Positions 33,911 through 44,637 of a stretch of 64,000 nucleotides of DNA are shown one piece after another. Position 1 is the stretch's first letter; every line of letters begins with the position of its first letter. Origin of the DNA: Cyrtodaria siliqua (taxonomy: Eukaryota; Mollusca; Bivalvia; Adapedonta; Hiatellidae); contig JAWPHD010001348.1 of assembly GCA_037043455.1 (NCBI GenBank), positions 186,001-250,000 on the forward strand. The letters are read 5' to 3'. The notes beneath the pieces are model-generated. The model searched no databases. It saw only the letters and a program-made list of their open reading frames with translations, and had not been told where the DNA came from. A program made the position numbers and the translations under genes.

Positions 33911-33946
33911 ATAGAACAACACTGCCGAATGAGACAACATCCAATG
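33890..33946. repeat. 21-bp perfect palindrome at the array edge
   Basis: CATTGGATGTTGTCTCATTC...G at 33890-33910, the last array unit, is exactly complementary to 33926-33946 (CGAATGAGACAACATCC...), with a 15-base spacer. A unit-derived sequence has thus been inverted at the right edge of the minisatellite, just inside the right family B arm. Confidence 0.95.
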
Positions 33947-34158
33947 AAGATATGTAGAGGTTTGGTGCACCATAGAACCTGGTTTTAACCCCCATTGGCA
34001 ACTGCCCGTTTCAATGCGGCAGCTCTTGTGTCAGTAGTTTTATGTTATGTTGTCATAAATTGACTTTCATTCATCTTCGTAATTATCATTTATTTTACGC
34101 GTGTTTTTGGTTGACTGCGGTCCTTGAATGCTACCTGATAAACTGTTATATCTACTTT

Positions 34159-34618
34159 CAATGTTTGGTTAATCTGCTCCATGGGAAATTATATGGATTA
34201 ATTCTGTATGCTCGAATCAAATTGATATACCCATTTCTGCCCGCTAGAGTGAACAACGCAATCTTCAGTAGACACATGGGAGAACTAAAACAATCCCATT
34301 CGTGTTTTAATTATCCATTTATTAAAACGTTTCATTTCTAAAGTGCCGATTATAATAAAGATACCTCCATTTCATTTGCTTGTTTACATATTAATGGTAG
34401 CGTAGGCTTCCTATCCGTTATAGATGACATTATTTTCAATATTGATAATATCCCATTCAATATCTAGGTAAATATGTTTGGTAATGATACATTTATATTT
34501 GATTTTGAGTCATAAGTAAATGGTTATTATGCCTAATATAAGCAAGAAACGTATTTTCAGAAAACATAATATACTTTTAAAGTATATATCTGTAAATCAG
34601 AATATAAAAGTAGATATA
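34159..34618. other. No recognisable gene or repeat
   Basis: AT-rich spacer between the family B element and the next MITE. The open frame 34042-34341 is partly within the family B arm and has no domain. Confidence 0.55.
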
Positions 34619-34620
34619 TA

Positions 34621-35088
34621 CTGAAACGCAAAAGAAACGCAATTCTGGAATTTCCGCTATATATTGTATATACTGCACACTTAATTCCACATACTATTCC
34701 AAAGAAATCCCAAGATGTTTTGTAAAAAAAAAAGTTGCAGTTAATTAGAGAAAGGCCACAATTGTGATGTTGTAGACGCTTTAATCACACTACACCTTGT
34801 AACAAGAAATTCATAAATGTTGAAGTTCCTCTTTGAAAAACTGAGACAGTTCAGTACTGTATTTAACGTAAAGAGTTTGCACACTTTTGCATCCTAAGTT
34901 TGCACACATGCTTGAGCCAAACGCCTACTCTGTCAATAACGAAACTTTGAAGGAATGATATTTGCTGTATTATGTGTTTTTTAGTGTGTTTTTCATAAAG
35001 GAAAGGTCTTACCATTCGATTAACAGCAGCATATTGTACATACAATATATAGCATACATTCCCGAGTTGCGTTTCTTTTGCGTTTCAG
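34621..35088. mobile_element. TA-flanked MITE, copy 1
   Basis: Ends CTGAAACGCAAAAGAAACG... and ...CGTTTCTTTTGCGTTTCAG are perfect inverted termini of at least 22 bases and extend imperfectly to about 50, including GCTATATATTGTA on both sides. TA dinucleotides flank both ends. The interior has no open frame beyond chance. It matches 63042-63451, but the spacer near 34915-34995 is longer here. TA flanks fit a Tc1/mariner-type element. Confidence 0.85.
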
Positions 35089-35484
35089 TATACATGTCGA
35101 ACATGAAATGTAGCATTGAACAGAACAACACACAACAAAGAAAAATACAAGCAAAGTATTCCACACCATGTGGAAGTAATAAATAAGGTTTTACAGCATA
35201 CAAAGAGATCGCTCACATGCCAAATTATGGAAACCAATCAGATTGCAGATCGTGGCATTTGTTATATACTATTTTTTACCGCAACAAACCAACTGCGCCT
35301 TTGCCTTTCGTCTACTATATACCTACTGAACCGAAGATTCAGGGTTCTAGCCTTATATAAGGCAACAGTTTTTAAAGCATACAATGTTAAGATATTTCAA
35401 AAAACGAAATGATTGGTTCATTGCTATTCTTTTAAGACAGTAATAGACATTTATTTTTGCTATACCCATTTTTTAATTAATGAA

Positions 35485-35700
35485 AATAGGATTCCTTGTA
35501 AGCAAAGAACGCCAAATGACAGAAAAGTAGCAGACTCGGTTTTATTGAGTCTGTTCATTGGTAGTAATTTATGTGAAACGCGAACAAATCCCCTAGCAAC
35601 GGCCTAAACTATTTTCTACTTGAAAGTTAAAAAGATTTGACTCAAAGATTGCAAAGATCCAGATAGTTATAACACTACTGATTCGTATATGAAGGGAATA
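35485..35700 (+). repeat. Family A fragment, diverged
   Basis: It has the blocks ATTCCTTGTAAGCAAAGAAC, AGTAGCAGACTCGGTTTTAT, GAGTCTGTTC, CCCCTAGCAACGGCC and a decayed TAACACTACTGATTCG. The second terminal block is absent. Confidence 0.75.
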
Positions 35701-36424
35701 TGTTTATTTATATGCTATCCCATTCATAACCTTCACATCCTGTCATTAATTACAAATTTCTGAAATGTTGAGATATTCAGTAGGTGAAAATAAAGGCGTT
35801 TACTCGGAATTTATCCCCAATCTCTATATGAAAAATCCAAATATTAGACCATAATTTTAATTAAACGTATCCATATTGGTGTTTTAAAATCAGACAGAAT
35901 CAAAAGAAGATACATATCAGTACACAGAAAATAAAGCTTTTAATATAATTGTCACTATAGATTAGTTTTATAACTTTAGGGCCATCAACGATAAACACGG
36001 AGTTTACCTCCTACCAGAATTATTGATCACTGATTGGTCAAATTATATCAATGATGTCATGTGAAACTTCCTTACTGTTTAAAATTTTCAATTTGATCAT
36101 ATATGTTTTATTAAGGCGGCGTCTAGTAAGAATACTGTGCAAATTTATCATGTGTGTTTGCATAATCGATATGGGAGAAACTTCCGTTATTATGGAAACA
36201 TCAGAAACCTATGAAAATGCAATACAGAATTTGATAACATAAACAACAATTATTGTAGTAAAACATTTTATGAGAGACGTATTTTAGCATAGACATTTAT
36301 AATAATCTGAATCAGCAAAATACTCCCATCCTTCAAACTGAAGATAATAGGGAGACGCAAGTCAGGGTAACAAATAAGACAATTAAGAGATCTGAAGTTA
36401 ATATATTACAGGTTTAAACATCTA
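35701..36424. other. No recognisable gene or repeat
   Basis: AT-rich sequence before the LINE. The open frame 36051-36242 lacks any recognisable domain. Confidence 0.55.
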
Positions 36425-37545
36425 AAAACAATAAAATACTGTATCTATGGAAAAATGGTGGTGGGAGCCTAGATTTGAACATGTCAAGGCTAGAGTTCTC
36501 TTTTGTATTTAGTGGTAGTTCATTTCAGTATCGTATTGTACGTGGGAAGAAGGAGTTTTGGTGGTAATTAGTGCTAGAAAATGGAATGACAAAGTTCAGG
36601 TTTCGAGATGATAAGAGATGATGATGATCTGCACACAGAAGGTTATTTTGAATGTTGTACAGATTTGTTAAGGAGGTATTTTTTCTTCTATGTTCTAAAG
36701 TTGGCCATTTTAGTTCGTTTAGCATTGAGGTTACACTGCTTTGGTAGTTGTAATCACTAAAATCAAATCTGGCAGCTGTTCTTTGTATCCTTTCTATATT
36801 TTGGGTGAGTTCTTTTTGCCATGGATGCCACACTGAGGAACGGTATTCTACTTGGGGTCTGACATATGTTTTGTATGCTATTTCTTTAATTTTGCGATTT
36901 CTGACTTTAATATTTCTTTTTATAAAATTAAGTGTGATACTGCTTTTGTTAGTGATGTTATTTATGTGAGGTGTCCAGTCTAAGTTTTGGTTGATAGTAA
37001 CTCCTAAGTATTTTTGCATTTTCAGTGGATTTTGTATTTCGCCGTGTAATTTGTAGGGATATTTTATTTTATTTCTTTTTCTTGTAATTCTAATTATTTC
37101 ACATTTATCTGGGTTAAATTCCATTAGCCATTCACTTTCCCATTTTTCAAGTTTTATAAGGTCTGACTGGAGTGTTTCTGCGTCGGTTTCTGATTTGATG
37201 GTTATGTAAACTATTGTGTCATCTGCGAAGAGTCATACTGAGCTGATGATGTCTATGTCTAAGGGTATATCATTTATGTAGCAGAGAAAGAGACATGGGC
37301 CTAGAACAGAGCATTGTGGCACGCCTGATAGTACTTTGCACTCATCTGATTGCATGCCTTCGACTAGTACTAGTTGGGATCTGTCAGAGAGAAATAATTG
37401 TATCCAGTGGGTGGTTTGTGTATCAATGCCTAGTCTTTGTAATTTGAGTATTAGTCTGTCATGATAAACTTGATCAAATGCTTTTGAGAAGTCCATAACA
37501 ATAAGGTCTGTTTGCTTTTTGTTTCCTAAGTTATCAAAGATCTCT
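36425..37545 (-). pseudogene. 5'-truncated LINE reverse transcriptase (Jockey/CR1-like)
   Basis: Read on the minus strand it keeps a single frame through the RT palm and thumb: MDFSKAFDQVYHDRLILKLQ, then LSGVPQCSVLGPCLFLCYIN (glycine of the usual QGS box replaced by Cys), then LFADDTIVY (catalytic Asp pair), then EFNPDKCEI, KYLGVTIN and AYKTYVRPQVEY. It ends with FFPRTIRY and NELPLNTKE...FKSRLP. Two stops interrupt it: TGA at 37233-37235 just before LFADD (likely CGA to TGA) and TGA at 36525-36527 where TGG is usual. Homology begins abruptly near 37545, consistent with 5' truncation; endonuclease and ORF1 are absent. Confidence 0.85.
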
Positions 37546-38315
37546 TATAATAAGAAAGGAAGCTTATGTAAAATAATTATATATGAATAATAAATGGGTA
37601 GCTAGCTTATATGAAACGGAAGCTTGGGATTGCATTTGGGGTCACTGGGGTCAAGGTCAATGTCACTGTTACTAAAAACTTCAGTTAGGAATGAGATATT
37701 GGAATGAGATTCCTTGAATGAAACTTTATGGGTAGGTAGCTTTTATGAATAGAAAGCTTGGGATTGCAGTTGGGTCACTGGGATCAAGGTCACTGTTACT
37801 AAAAATAGAAAAACGGTTTCCCCTAAATAACTTCAGTTAGGAATGAGATATTGGAATGAACCTTTATGGGTAGGTAGCTTATATGAAAAGGAAGCTTGGG
37901 ATTGCATTTGGGGTCCCTGGGGTCAAAATCACTGTTACTAAAAATAGAAAAACGGTTTCTGCTCAGTAACTTCAGTTAGGAATGAGATGTTGGAATGAAA
38001 CTTTATGGGTAGCTAGGTTATATGGAAAGGAAGCGTGGGATTGCCTTTGGGGTCACTGGGGTCAAGATCACTGCTAAAAATACTAAACATAGAAAAACTG
38101 TTTCCGCTCAATAACTTCAGTAAGGAATGAAATATTGGAATGAAACTTTATGTGTTCGTAGCTTTTATGAAAAGGAAGCTTGGGGTTGCATTTGGGGTCA
38201 CGGTGGTCAAGGTCACTGTTATTAAAAATAGAAAAACGGTTTCCGCTCAATAAACTCAGTTAGGAATGAAATAGTGGAATGCAGATTTATGGGTAGGTAG
38301 CTTATATGAAAAGTT
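37546..38315. repeat. ~145-bp tandem repeat, about five copies
   Basis: TCAGTTAGGAATGAGATATT recurs at about 37681, 37833, 37972, 38117 and 38266, spacing 139-152. Each unit has GGTAGGTAGCTTATATGAAA, GGAAGCTTGGGATTGCATTT, GGGGTCACTGGGGTCAAGGT and AAAATAGAAAAACGGTTTCC. Copies differ by small indels and substitutions. The array begins where LINE homology ends. Confidence 0.9.
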
Positions 38316-39347
38316 ATGTTTAGTCTCATATTTTTCAGACAGTTAATTGAGCATTTGGCACTTCTAAATTTAACACGCTACCTAATGCAGTAACGCATTA
38401 CATTGCTGTTACGTTACATTATGTATGTACATGTTCATGTGTCACTTTAAATTTAATTATCCTCCAAAACAAGGACAATTATTACACAATGACCGGTAGG
38501 GGACATTGTATTGCAAAGCAATACTTCATCAAGTTAAGAGTTGCATTTTATTATAATGTGTTTATGCATATGCGTTAATTCATGTTTTTCCCACTGGTAC
38601 ACTTTTCACCTTAAATCTGATTGCTAAATACATAATTGATTACTATATGTTTCCCCATAAGACCAATTCCAAAAAATTCATCACCGCAATTTGAAAATAG
38701 CAACTTTTCAATAACAATCATTTTCTGATTTTTACATATATTTCTGTTACAAAATAGAATTTTAAATGCCATAATACAAAAACCGCTTTCAATCTATAAT
38801 GCATACGTTTAAAGTCCTCAAGCATTACCTAAACTTGTTTCATTTCGCTTTTGTTGAAACAATATCTTACAATGGGACTTTGTACTGATTCACATGTATA
38901 AATTTAGTTCTGACATTTTTTGCTACACATACTTCAAGAATGTGCTATTTTATAAATTAATTCCGGTATTTGAATATCTGTTAATATACGTGGTGTCATC
39001 CCTCCTCTTTTTCCCGAATAATGTAAATATTCAATTTATTGAGACAATGAAGACAATTTAAGTCAATGTCTTGTTTTATTTTGTACAACAATTTGTTTGC
39101 ATTTTTATATGTGTATCTTTCTCGTTGTATATATTGCCCACTACTCAACATCACCTGATTCATGACTCATGTTGCTTAATTGGTTTGTTTCTATTTAAGA
39201 ATACATTCAGTTGTGCACAGGCATTGCATTGCAGCTCTTTTACTTCCTTTTTAAATTAAAAATGCGGCATCTTTGATGCATTGCATCAAAATTCGACTTG
39301 TTTAAGACTTACATGTTAACTTAATATCAGCTGTGAACAATGTTGTT
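38316..39347. other. No recognisable gene or repeat
   Basis: AT-rich. The short open frame 39071-39259 has a hydrophobic start but no family signature. Confidence 0.55.
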
Positions 39348-39348
39348 G

Positions 39349-39383
<35 letters not shown>

Positions 39384-39404
39384 ACACAACAACAACAACA
39401 ACAA
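39348..39404. repeat. (AAC)n microsatellite
   Basis: AAC trinucleotide tract of about 57 bases with one interruption (AAACAC). It lies about 125 bases before the left TTAA of the large inverted repeat. Confidence 0.95.
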
Positions 39405-39531
39405 CTGAAAACTCAAACCTTTCAAATATATCATGAGGATTTGTATTAATGCTTTGTTAAGACAGCAACAGTTGTATTGATTGGAGGAAATGCAGCAGAT
39501 TTGGTTCTCATGACGTTGCACTTGGATTTAA

Positions 39532-40071
39532 GGTGAAATCACATTTATGATTTTCTTTTGAAACTGCATATGAATTTACACCAAATTAATATTTAAACTT
39601 TTCTGAATTTGGAACTGAATTTATTCTTTTTGATAATCATTAAGGTGTTGAAGATATGACGTCGTGAAGAATGCATGGTTCGTCAGTTTTGACGCCATTT
39701 TTCAAACACCCATTTTTCAGAAATTGTGCATAATTTTATTATACTAGTGCCAGTTCTACGAAATTTTGAGAAAACATTACATATTGTTAAAGCGATTGTC
39801 TGATATATAAAAATGTTCCGCTGTAAACTTGTTCGAAAACTACATTGAAAATTGGTGTTTTTGAAATTTCCGTTTTTCTCAAAGAAAATATGTTTGATTG
39901 AAATTACGGAAAAAAACGTGTCCGAAAAAACATGTCGATTTTTTTATATGTTATTTAGTAATTTCAGCCAAATCTATTCGTAGCAAAAGATATATATCGA
40001 GTCCAGGTCATTTTCTGGCTATTGACGTTTAGCAAAGTACACCCCTTCGCAAAAAGACGTCATTTCTTGCG
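39532..40071. repeat. Left long inverted arm of the TTAA element
   Basis: About 540 bases, AT-rich with many A/T runs. It ends inward at AAAAAGACGTCATTTCTTGCG, which pairs with GCGCAAAAAAATGACGTC at 47262. No open frame. Confidence 0.88.
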
Positions 40072-41640
40072 TCAGTTGTTGTTGTTCGTTTGTGCGCGCT
40101 TATTTCCGCATACTATACTTGATTGTCATTTAACAATCTTAATGAATAGGATGAAACCGGGTTAATCGGGGAAAACCGACGTGTCCGAGTGGATGAACAC
40201 CGAAACTTCTCAAATACAAATCCAGAACGGCGATTTGAACCCGGGTTACATTTATACGTTACCAACAGCAATACTTAGACACACGTATTTTTACAATATT
40301 ATGATAGTTTCAAAATAAGCAATAATTAGTTGTGAATGAAATCTATATATTTTTTCACACTCCTTGCGTATGGAATAGGTCCGAGGCGTAGCTACTGTGT
40401 ACGCATATACGCACGTGCGTACGTCATGCGGCAAAACACACACTAAGGCCACACTTAACAATATCTATGTTAGCCTACACCCGACCTTACATTTTTCAGA
40501 TGGCTAGGTAGGTAGGAAAATTATTTTATTTTCCTTCCATCTATATGCCGGATTTGTGTGTGTAGCTTTTTAATGTTTAACTGCTTGTTTGGACTTCAAA
40601 CACACCTTTTTTTTTACTTATTGCTATAATGACTTTCGTATACTGGGTGTGTATTGCTGAATCATAAAATTCCTATCTAAAACAATTATTAAAAAATAAT
40701 GAAGATGAAGAGGAAACACTGGTGTTTTTTTCACTGTCAATTGGTTATTCATTTTGACCAGGTTACCCAACGGCAATGTTTAAAAAAATCATACTTCAAC
40801 TGAAAAAAACGTTTGTAGTCTTGCCGATTTTTTTTTTGATCAGTCCCATTCTGGTAAACAAACATAATTTTAATTATGGCCTAGGGTTAGGTGCCTTTAC
40901 ACAACAAATGTCCGAGCATACAAAATAATTTTGCTCAGAAAATACATCAACTGCATTCTTAAAACATTTTTTTTTGTCATTGGGGTTGGAGAGGGGTGGG
41001 GGCGGGGTCAACCAGACGTCCCTAGCAACATAGGCACAATGACGGGTGCGTGGAAGTGAGGGGGCGGTTTGGGGGTAGCGATTTTACAAACCCGTTATTA
41101 AAACTATTGGACACACATGCGCGCTAATTAATATCTTAACAACTTCTACACATATCTAAGTTATTTTTTACCAATTTATTTACATCTTAATCTGATATCA
41201 AAAAAATATTTAACTTTATATATAATGTCTTGCATTTTGCCGACACTACTTAACAAATCGCCCCATTCCCTTTAAAGTTGCTGATACAGTTTAAATATAT
41301 ATAAAAGCCTTGCGTCCGTTTAGCTCAGATGATTAATCGATCGTCTTTTAAATCCTTAGCATGGGCTCCGTGTGTTCAAATCCTCGGAGAGGGACTTATT
41401 TTAAACTTTTTTTTATTGAATTCCGTCAAAACATTTTTTTCTATTTACGATTAAATTATACTGCATACTGGTAGGTGTGTAATGTTTAGCAACTTAAGGC
41501 TTGCACATCGTTTTTATTTCATCTATAACACTGAGATTTGTTAAAAAACAAGATGTATGGCTATAGGTACACCAAATGTATATAGGATACGCTAGACACC
41601 TTGATTTTGCATTATGATATAAAAAATCGGTAGTGGGGGT
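40072..41640. other. Interior of the TTAA element, left part; two tRNA-like relics
   Basis: No gene. At about 40181-40262 GTGTCCGAGTGGATGA (A-box-like) is followed by GATTTGAACCCGGG (B-box-like). At about 41311-41397 GTCCGTTTAGCTCAGATGAT is followed by GTGTTCAAATCCTCGG. Its presumed acceptor strands (GTCCGTT and GAGGGAC) pair at six of seven positions, but D, anticodon and T stems are broken. Both are best read as tRNA-derived relics, not working tRNAs. Confidence 0.4.
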
Positions 41641-41644
41641 GGGG

Positions 41645-41939
41645 CATACCAGCACACTCACGTCTGCACTGTCATGTAACCTGTACGGCTACTGTACGGC
41701 TAGCATACCAGCACACTCACGTCTGCACTGTCATGTAACCTGTACGGCTACTGTACGGCTAGCATACCAGCACACTCACGTCTGCACTGTCATGTAACCT
41801 GTACGGCTACTGTACGGCTAGCATACCAGCACACTCACGTCTGCACTGTCATGTAACCTGTACGGCTACTGTACGGCTAGCATACCAGCACACTCACGTC
41901 TGCACTGTCATGTAACCTGTACGGCTACTGTACGGCTAG
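41645..41939. repeat. 59-bp tandem repeat, five identical copies
   Basis: The unit starts CATACCAGCACACTCACGTC and ends CTGTACGGCTACTGTACGGCTAG-like; starts are at 41645, 41704, 41763, 41822 and 41881. I see no difference between copies. The last copy is the outermost part of the left arm of the nested foldback element, and the right arm has only one partial equivalent, so the amplification is on one side only. Confidence 0.97.
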
Positions 41940-42306
41940 CCAATTTTGTTATGGCGGACATGTCAACATCCGAAAAGTAAATGCCTTATATTTTTGTTCG
42001 TTACTTACTTCATTCGGCGTGACATGCATAGATATGTATGCTGACAGTTAGATAAATGATTCCTTTACACTCGGCTGCATAGTATGTAGTATGAGAAATC
42101 ATCGCTGAAACATGTAATTTTTTGTCTATCTAAAATCGAAGCGAGGAGTCGCACCTGTTTTGAAACATTACTGGCTTGTTTCTTCACGGATCGAAGCGAA
42201 ATAACTTGTACTTACGTACTTTGTGATGATATCTAAATGACCAGATAACTAATTTCTTGTAAACTATGCAATAAATAAACAAAATTCTGATTAAAAAAAT
42301 ATTAGA

Positions 42307-42412
42307 CTGTACGGTGCGTTACCATTTCAAATTTGCTACTGTACGGGCGTTCAGGACCCAAATCTGTACGGTGCGTTACACATATTTGACAAAATTACTG
42401 TACGGTGCGTTA
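42307..42412. repeat. Cluster of CTGTACGG(T)GCGTTA motifs
   Basis: CTGTACGGTGCGTTA occurs at 42307, 42364 and 42398, with a variant CTGTACGGGCGTTCA at 42339. The core CTGTACGG also occurs twice in every 59-bp unit at the outer edge of the same element, linking the two edges of its left arm. Confidence 0.85.
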
Positions 42413-43079
42413 GGTATAATAGAGGAGTGTTGGTTTGTTTTAGATATAGACATTTTCTATATATTTTTGTTCTTTTAAATAAGAAAAGTTGTTTTATTTT
42501 TAGTTTAACAGTTTCAAGCTTTGCAAGTTAAAGCAAGACGCATAGTTAAATAGTTTTAAGGATATGTTGCTATTTTAGATTTTATACTGAACTTCGTTGT
42601 TCATCTACATTTGTGTATCTTGTTACAAGAATAATTATTCTTAATTGCAATTCTACAAATTGCAGATTATAATTAGAAATGAAAACGCATAATAATTATG
42701 TATTTGAAAAAAATTATACTTGCCTCCAAGTTTCACTACAGTGTACACTTTTAGAAACTGTCGTGTACCGCCTAAGTATAGATATCGAGAGTGCTTTGGT
42801 TGAAACATAATTTATTTCATACGTATTTACAATATTTGTATACAATAGAAGAAAGCGGATTAGAACGGAAGTAAATTACTTATGATGTTCTTTTCTTTAG
42901 GGTACAATATTAATTGTACACACTTGATGGCATGTTTAACAGCAGTAATTTGATACTTTTGTAATATAAATTCTGGAGGTAGGAGCAATGAATAGTGCTA
43001 ACTAAAATATTTTTTACGTATTCCAAGATAATAGAGTAATAAAGCAATCAAAAAAAAAGAAAAAATAGCACATGTTCAA

Positions 43080-44011
43080 ATGTTAAATCAAGAAACAGAG
43101 AATACAATTTAAATGCCATTTTATCATCGTTGCTTGAAAAAGGGTTAATGGGGATTGACGCACGGAATAAGATGCTGCCGTTTTGGAAAATACACCAACA
43201 GAGTGAATGAAACGAACTACTGGATAAATCGTTTTGAGTTTTTTTTATAAATATAATTATGTACCGCGCTGAAGATAAGAATGTTTGTGTCGTAGGATAC
43301 ATTTTCGTCTCCACAGAGAAGTGTTTTTAGTGTTGTGTTGGTAGACGGGGAATTGAATTTAGCAATACATTTCTTATATCGATGTTCTTATTGCAGTGTT
43401 CAGCATTTTCTACGAGTCCACAGGTACACAATGGCGAATCGATCATATTTTTTGAAAACAGGTCGTTGTTGAGGGAACTGCAATTTAAACGCATTCTAGT
43501 GTATTGTTACTACATGTATCACGATTAAGTGAGTTTTTGAAAGAAAAAACTGTTGCGGCGTGACGTGAATCTTCAGGTAATTTATTCCATTCGCGAATGA
43601 CAGATGGGAGAAAAGAGTCGTAGTGATGGGTGTGCATGGGCTTTACTAGTTTGGATGCTCATGGCATTTCGTAGGTTATATCTAGAGATATTACCGACAG
43701 AAGTAGGAACTAAATCAAAGGAATTTTGGGATTAAATGGTTTACCATTTTATATAACATGATGGAGAGTTCCCCGAACCGATCTCTCTGTATAGGTTGTC
43801 AATATAGACACGTTTTGTTGCTCCAGTTACTATCCGTGCATCCTCATTTTGTATTTTGCGTACTCATATGTATCATATTACTTTATATTATACGAAATAT
43901 TGTGCAATTAGTCCCTCGTGCCAAACACGATCAAAGGTTTTGCTGATATCACAGAATATCGTCCTTATTTCCTCTCCAGAATCTAGAGCTTTAAAGAAGA
44001 AATTGTATAAG
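43080..44011 (-). pseudogene. LINE remnant, internally deleted (reverse strand)
   Basis: From 44011 downward the minus strand reads an RT motif: LYNFFFKALDSGEEIRTIFC then DISKTFDRVWHEGL. It then jumps to C-terminal LINE sequence: TGATKRVYIDNLYREIGSG, DLVPTSVGNISRYNLRNA, and later LCTCGLVENAEHC, a CxC...H..C zinc-knuckle-like tail. The palm with the catalytic aspartates is deleted, and frames shift several times (stops near 43735 and 43500). It is dead, and sits in the loop of the nested foldback element. Confidence 0.75.
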
Positions 44012-44165
44012 TGTGTTTGGCACGAGGGACTTATTATTGCAAAATTGAAGGCTGCTAGTGTTACAGGAAATTTCTTAAATGGTTCCAAAATTATCGTAGT
44101 GACAGAAAACAATACGTTTTCATTTTCTGACCAGGTACCCAATTGAATTGGAATAACGTTACAGC
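44012..44165 (+). pseudogene. Inverted LINE reverse-transcriptase segment
   Basis: On the plus strand, adjoining the reverse-strand remnant, is CVWHEGLIIAKLKAASVTGN followed by the equivalent of FLNWFQNY, SDRKQYVF and WNNVTAGVP, the part of the RT missing from 43080-44011. It starts with a second copy of the VWHEGL coding region (GTGTTTGGCACGAGGGACT), so the two pieces overlap at the inversion junction. It is frameshifted and ends at the right arm. Confidence 0.7.
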
Positions 44166-44637
44166 CGGTGTTCCCCGGTGTATGGTATCGCACCGTGCAG
44201 TCTAATATTTTTTTAATCAGAAAGTTGCATATGTATTGCATAGTTTACAAGAAATTAGTTATCTGGTCATTTAGATATCATCACACAGTAATTAATACAA
44301 GTTATTTCGCTTCGATCCGTGAAGAAACAAGCCAGTAATGGTTCAAAACAGGTGCGACTCCTTCCTTCGATTTCAGATAGACACATTTGACATTCTTCGG
44401 CGATGATTTCTCAAAAAGTAATAAATCTTTTGTTACATACTATGCAGCCGAGTGTAACGGAATCATTTATCTAACTGTCAACATACATAGCTATGCATGT
44501 CACGCCGAATTAAGTAAGTAGCGAGCAAAAATGTAAGGCACTTACTTTTCGGATGTTGACATATTTTTTTTGTCCGCCATCTCGAAAATAACAAAATCGG
44601 CTAGCCGTACAGTAGCCGTACAGGTTACATGACAGTG

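Larger units (their letters stand above)
29512..34158. mobile_element. Family B inverted-arm element with minisatellite core
   Basis: The left arm (about 29512-29696) and right arm (about 33950-34158) are inverted copies of the family B sequence. On the left, read in reverse, are GTGGTTGACTGTGGTCCTTA, TTGTGATGTCATGTCATGG and GACCGTTCCAAGGC. On the right are GGTTGACTGCGGTCCTTGAA and the weaker CTGCCCGTTTCAATGCGGC. The whole interior between the arms is a 46-bp tandem array. No transposase is present. A second inverted-arm member without a minisatellite lies at 59.72-60.94 kb. Confidence 0.8.
41903..44637. mobile_element. Nested foldback element with ~430-bp inverted arms
   Basis: The left arm (41903-42323) and right arm (44184-44637) are inverted copies. 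Examples are CACTGTCATGTAACCTGTAC against GTACAGGTTACATGACAGTG, CCGAAAAGTAAATGCCTTAT against TAAGGCACTTACTTTTCGG, and TATCTAAATGACCAGATAAC against GTTATCTGGTCATTTAGATA. Inner ends ACTGTACGGTGCGTTACC and GGTATCGCACCGTGCAGT also pair. No clear target duplication. The loop carries LINE remnants and no transposase. Confidence 0.85.

Noticed and set aside
41311..41397. tRNA-Lys-like gene
   Set aside because: Acceptor strands nearly pair, but the T, D and anticodon stems do not, so it is a relic or SINE head.
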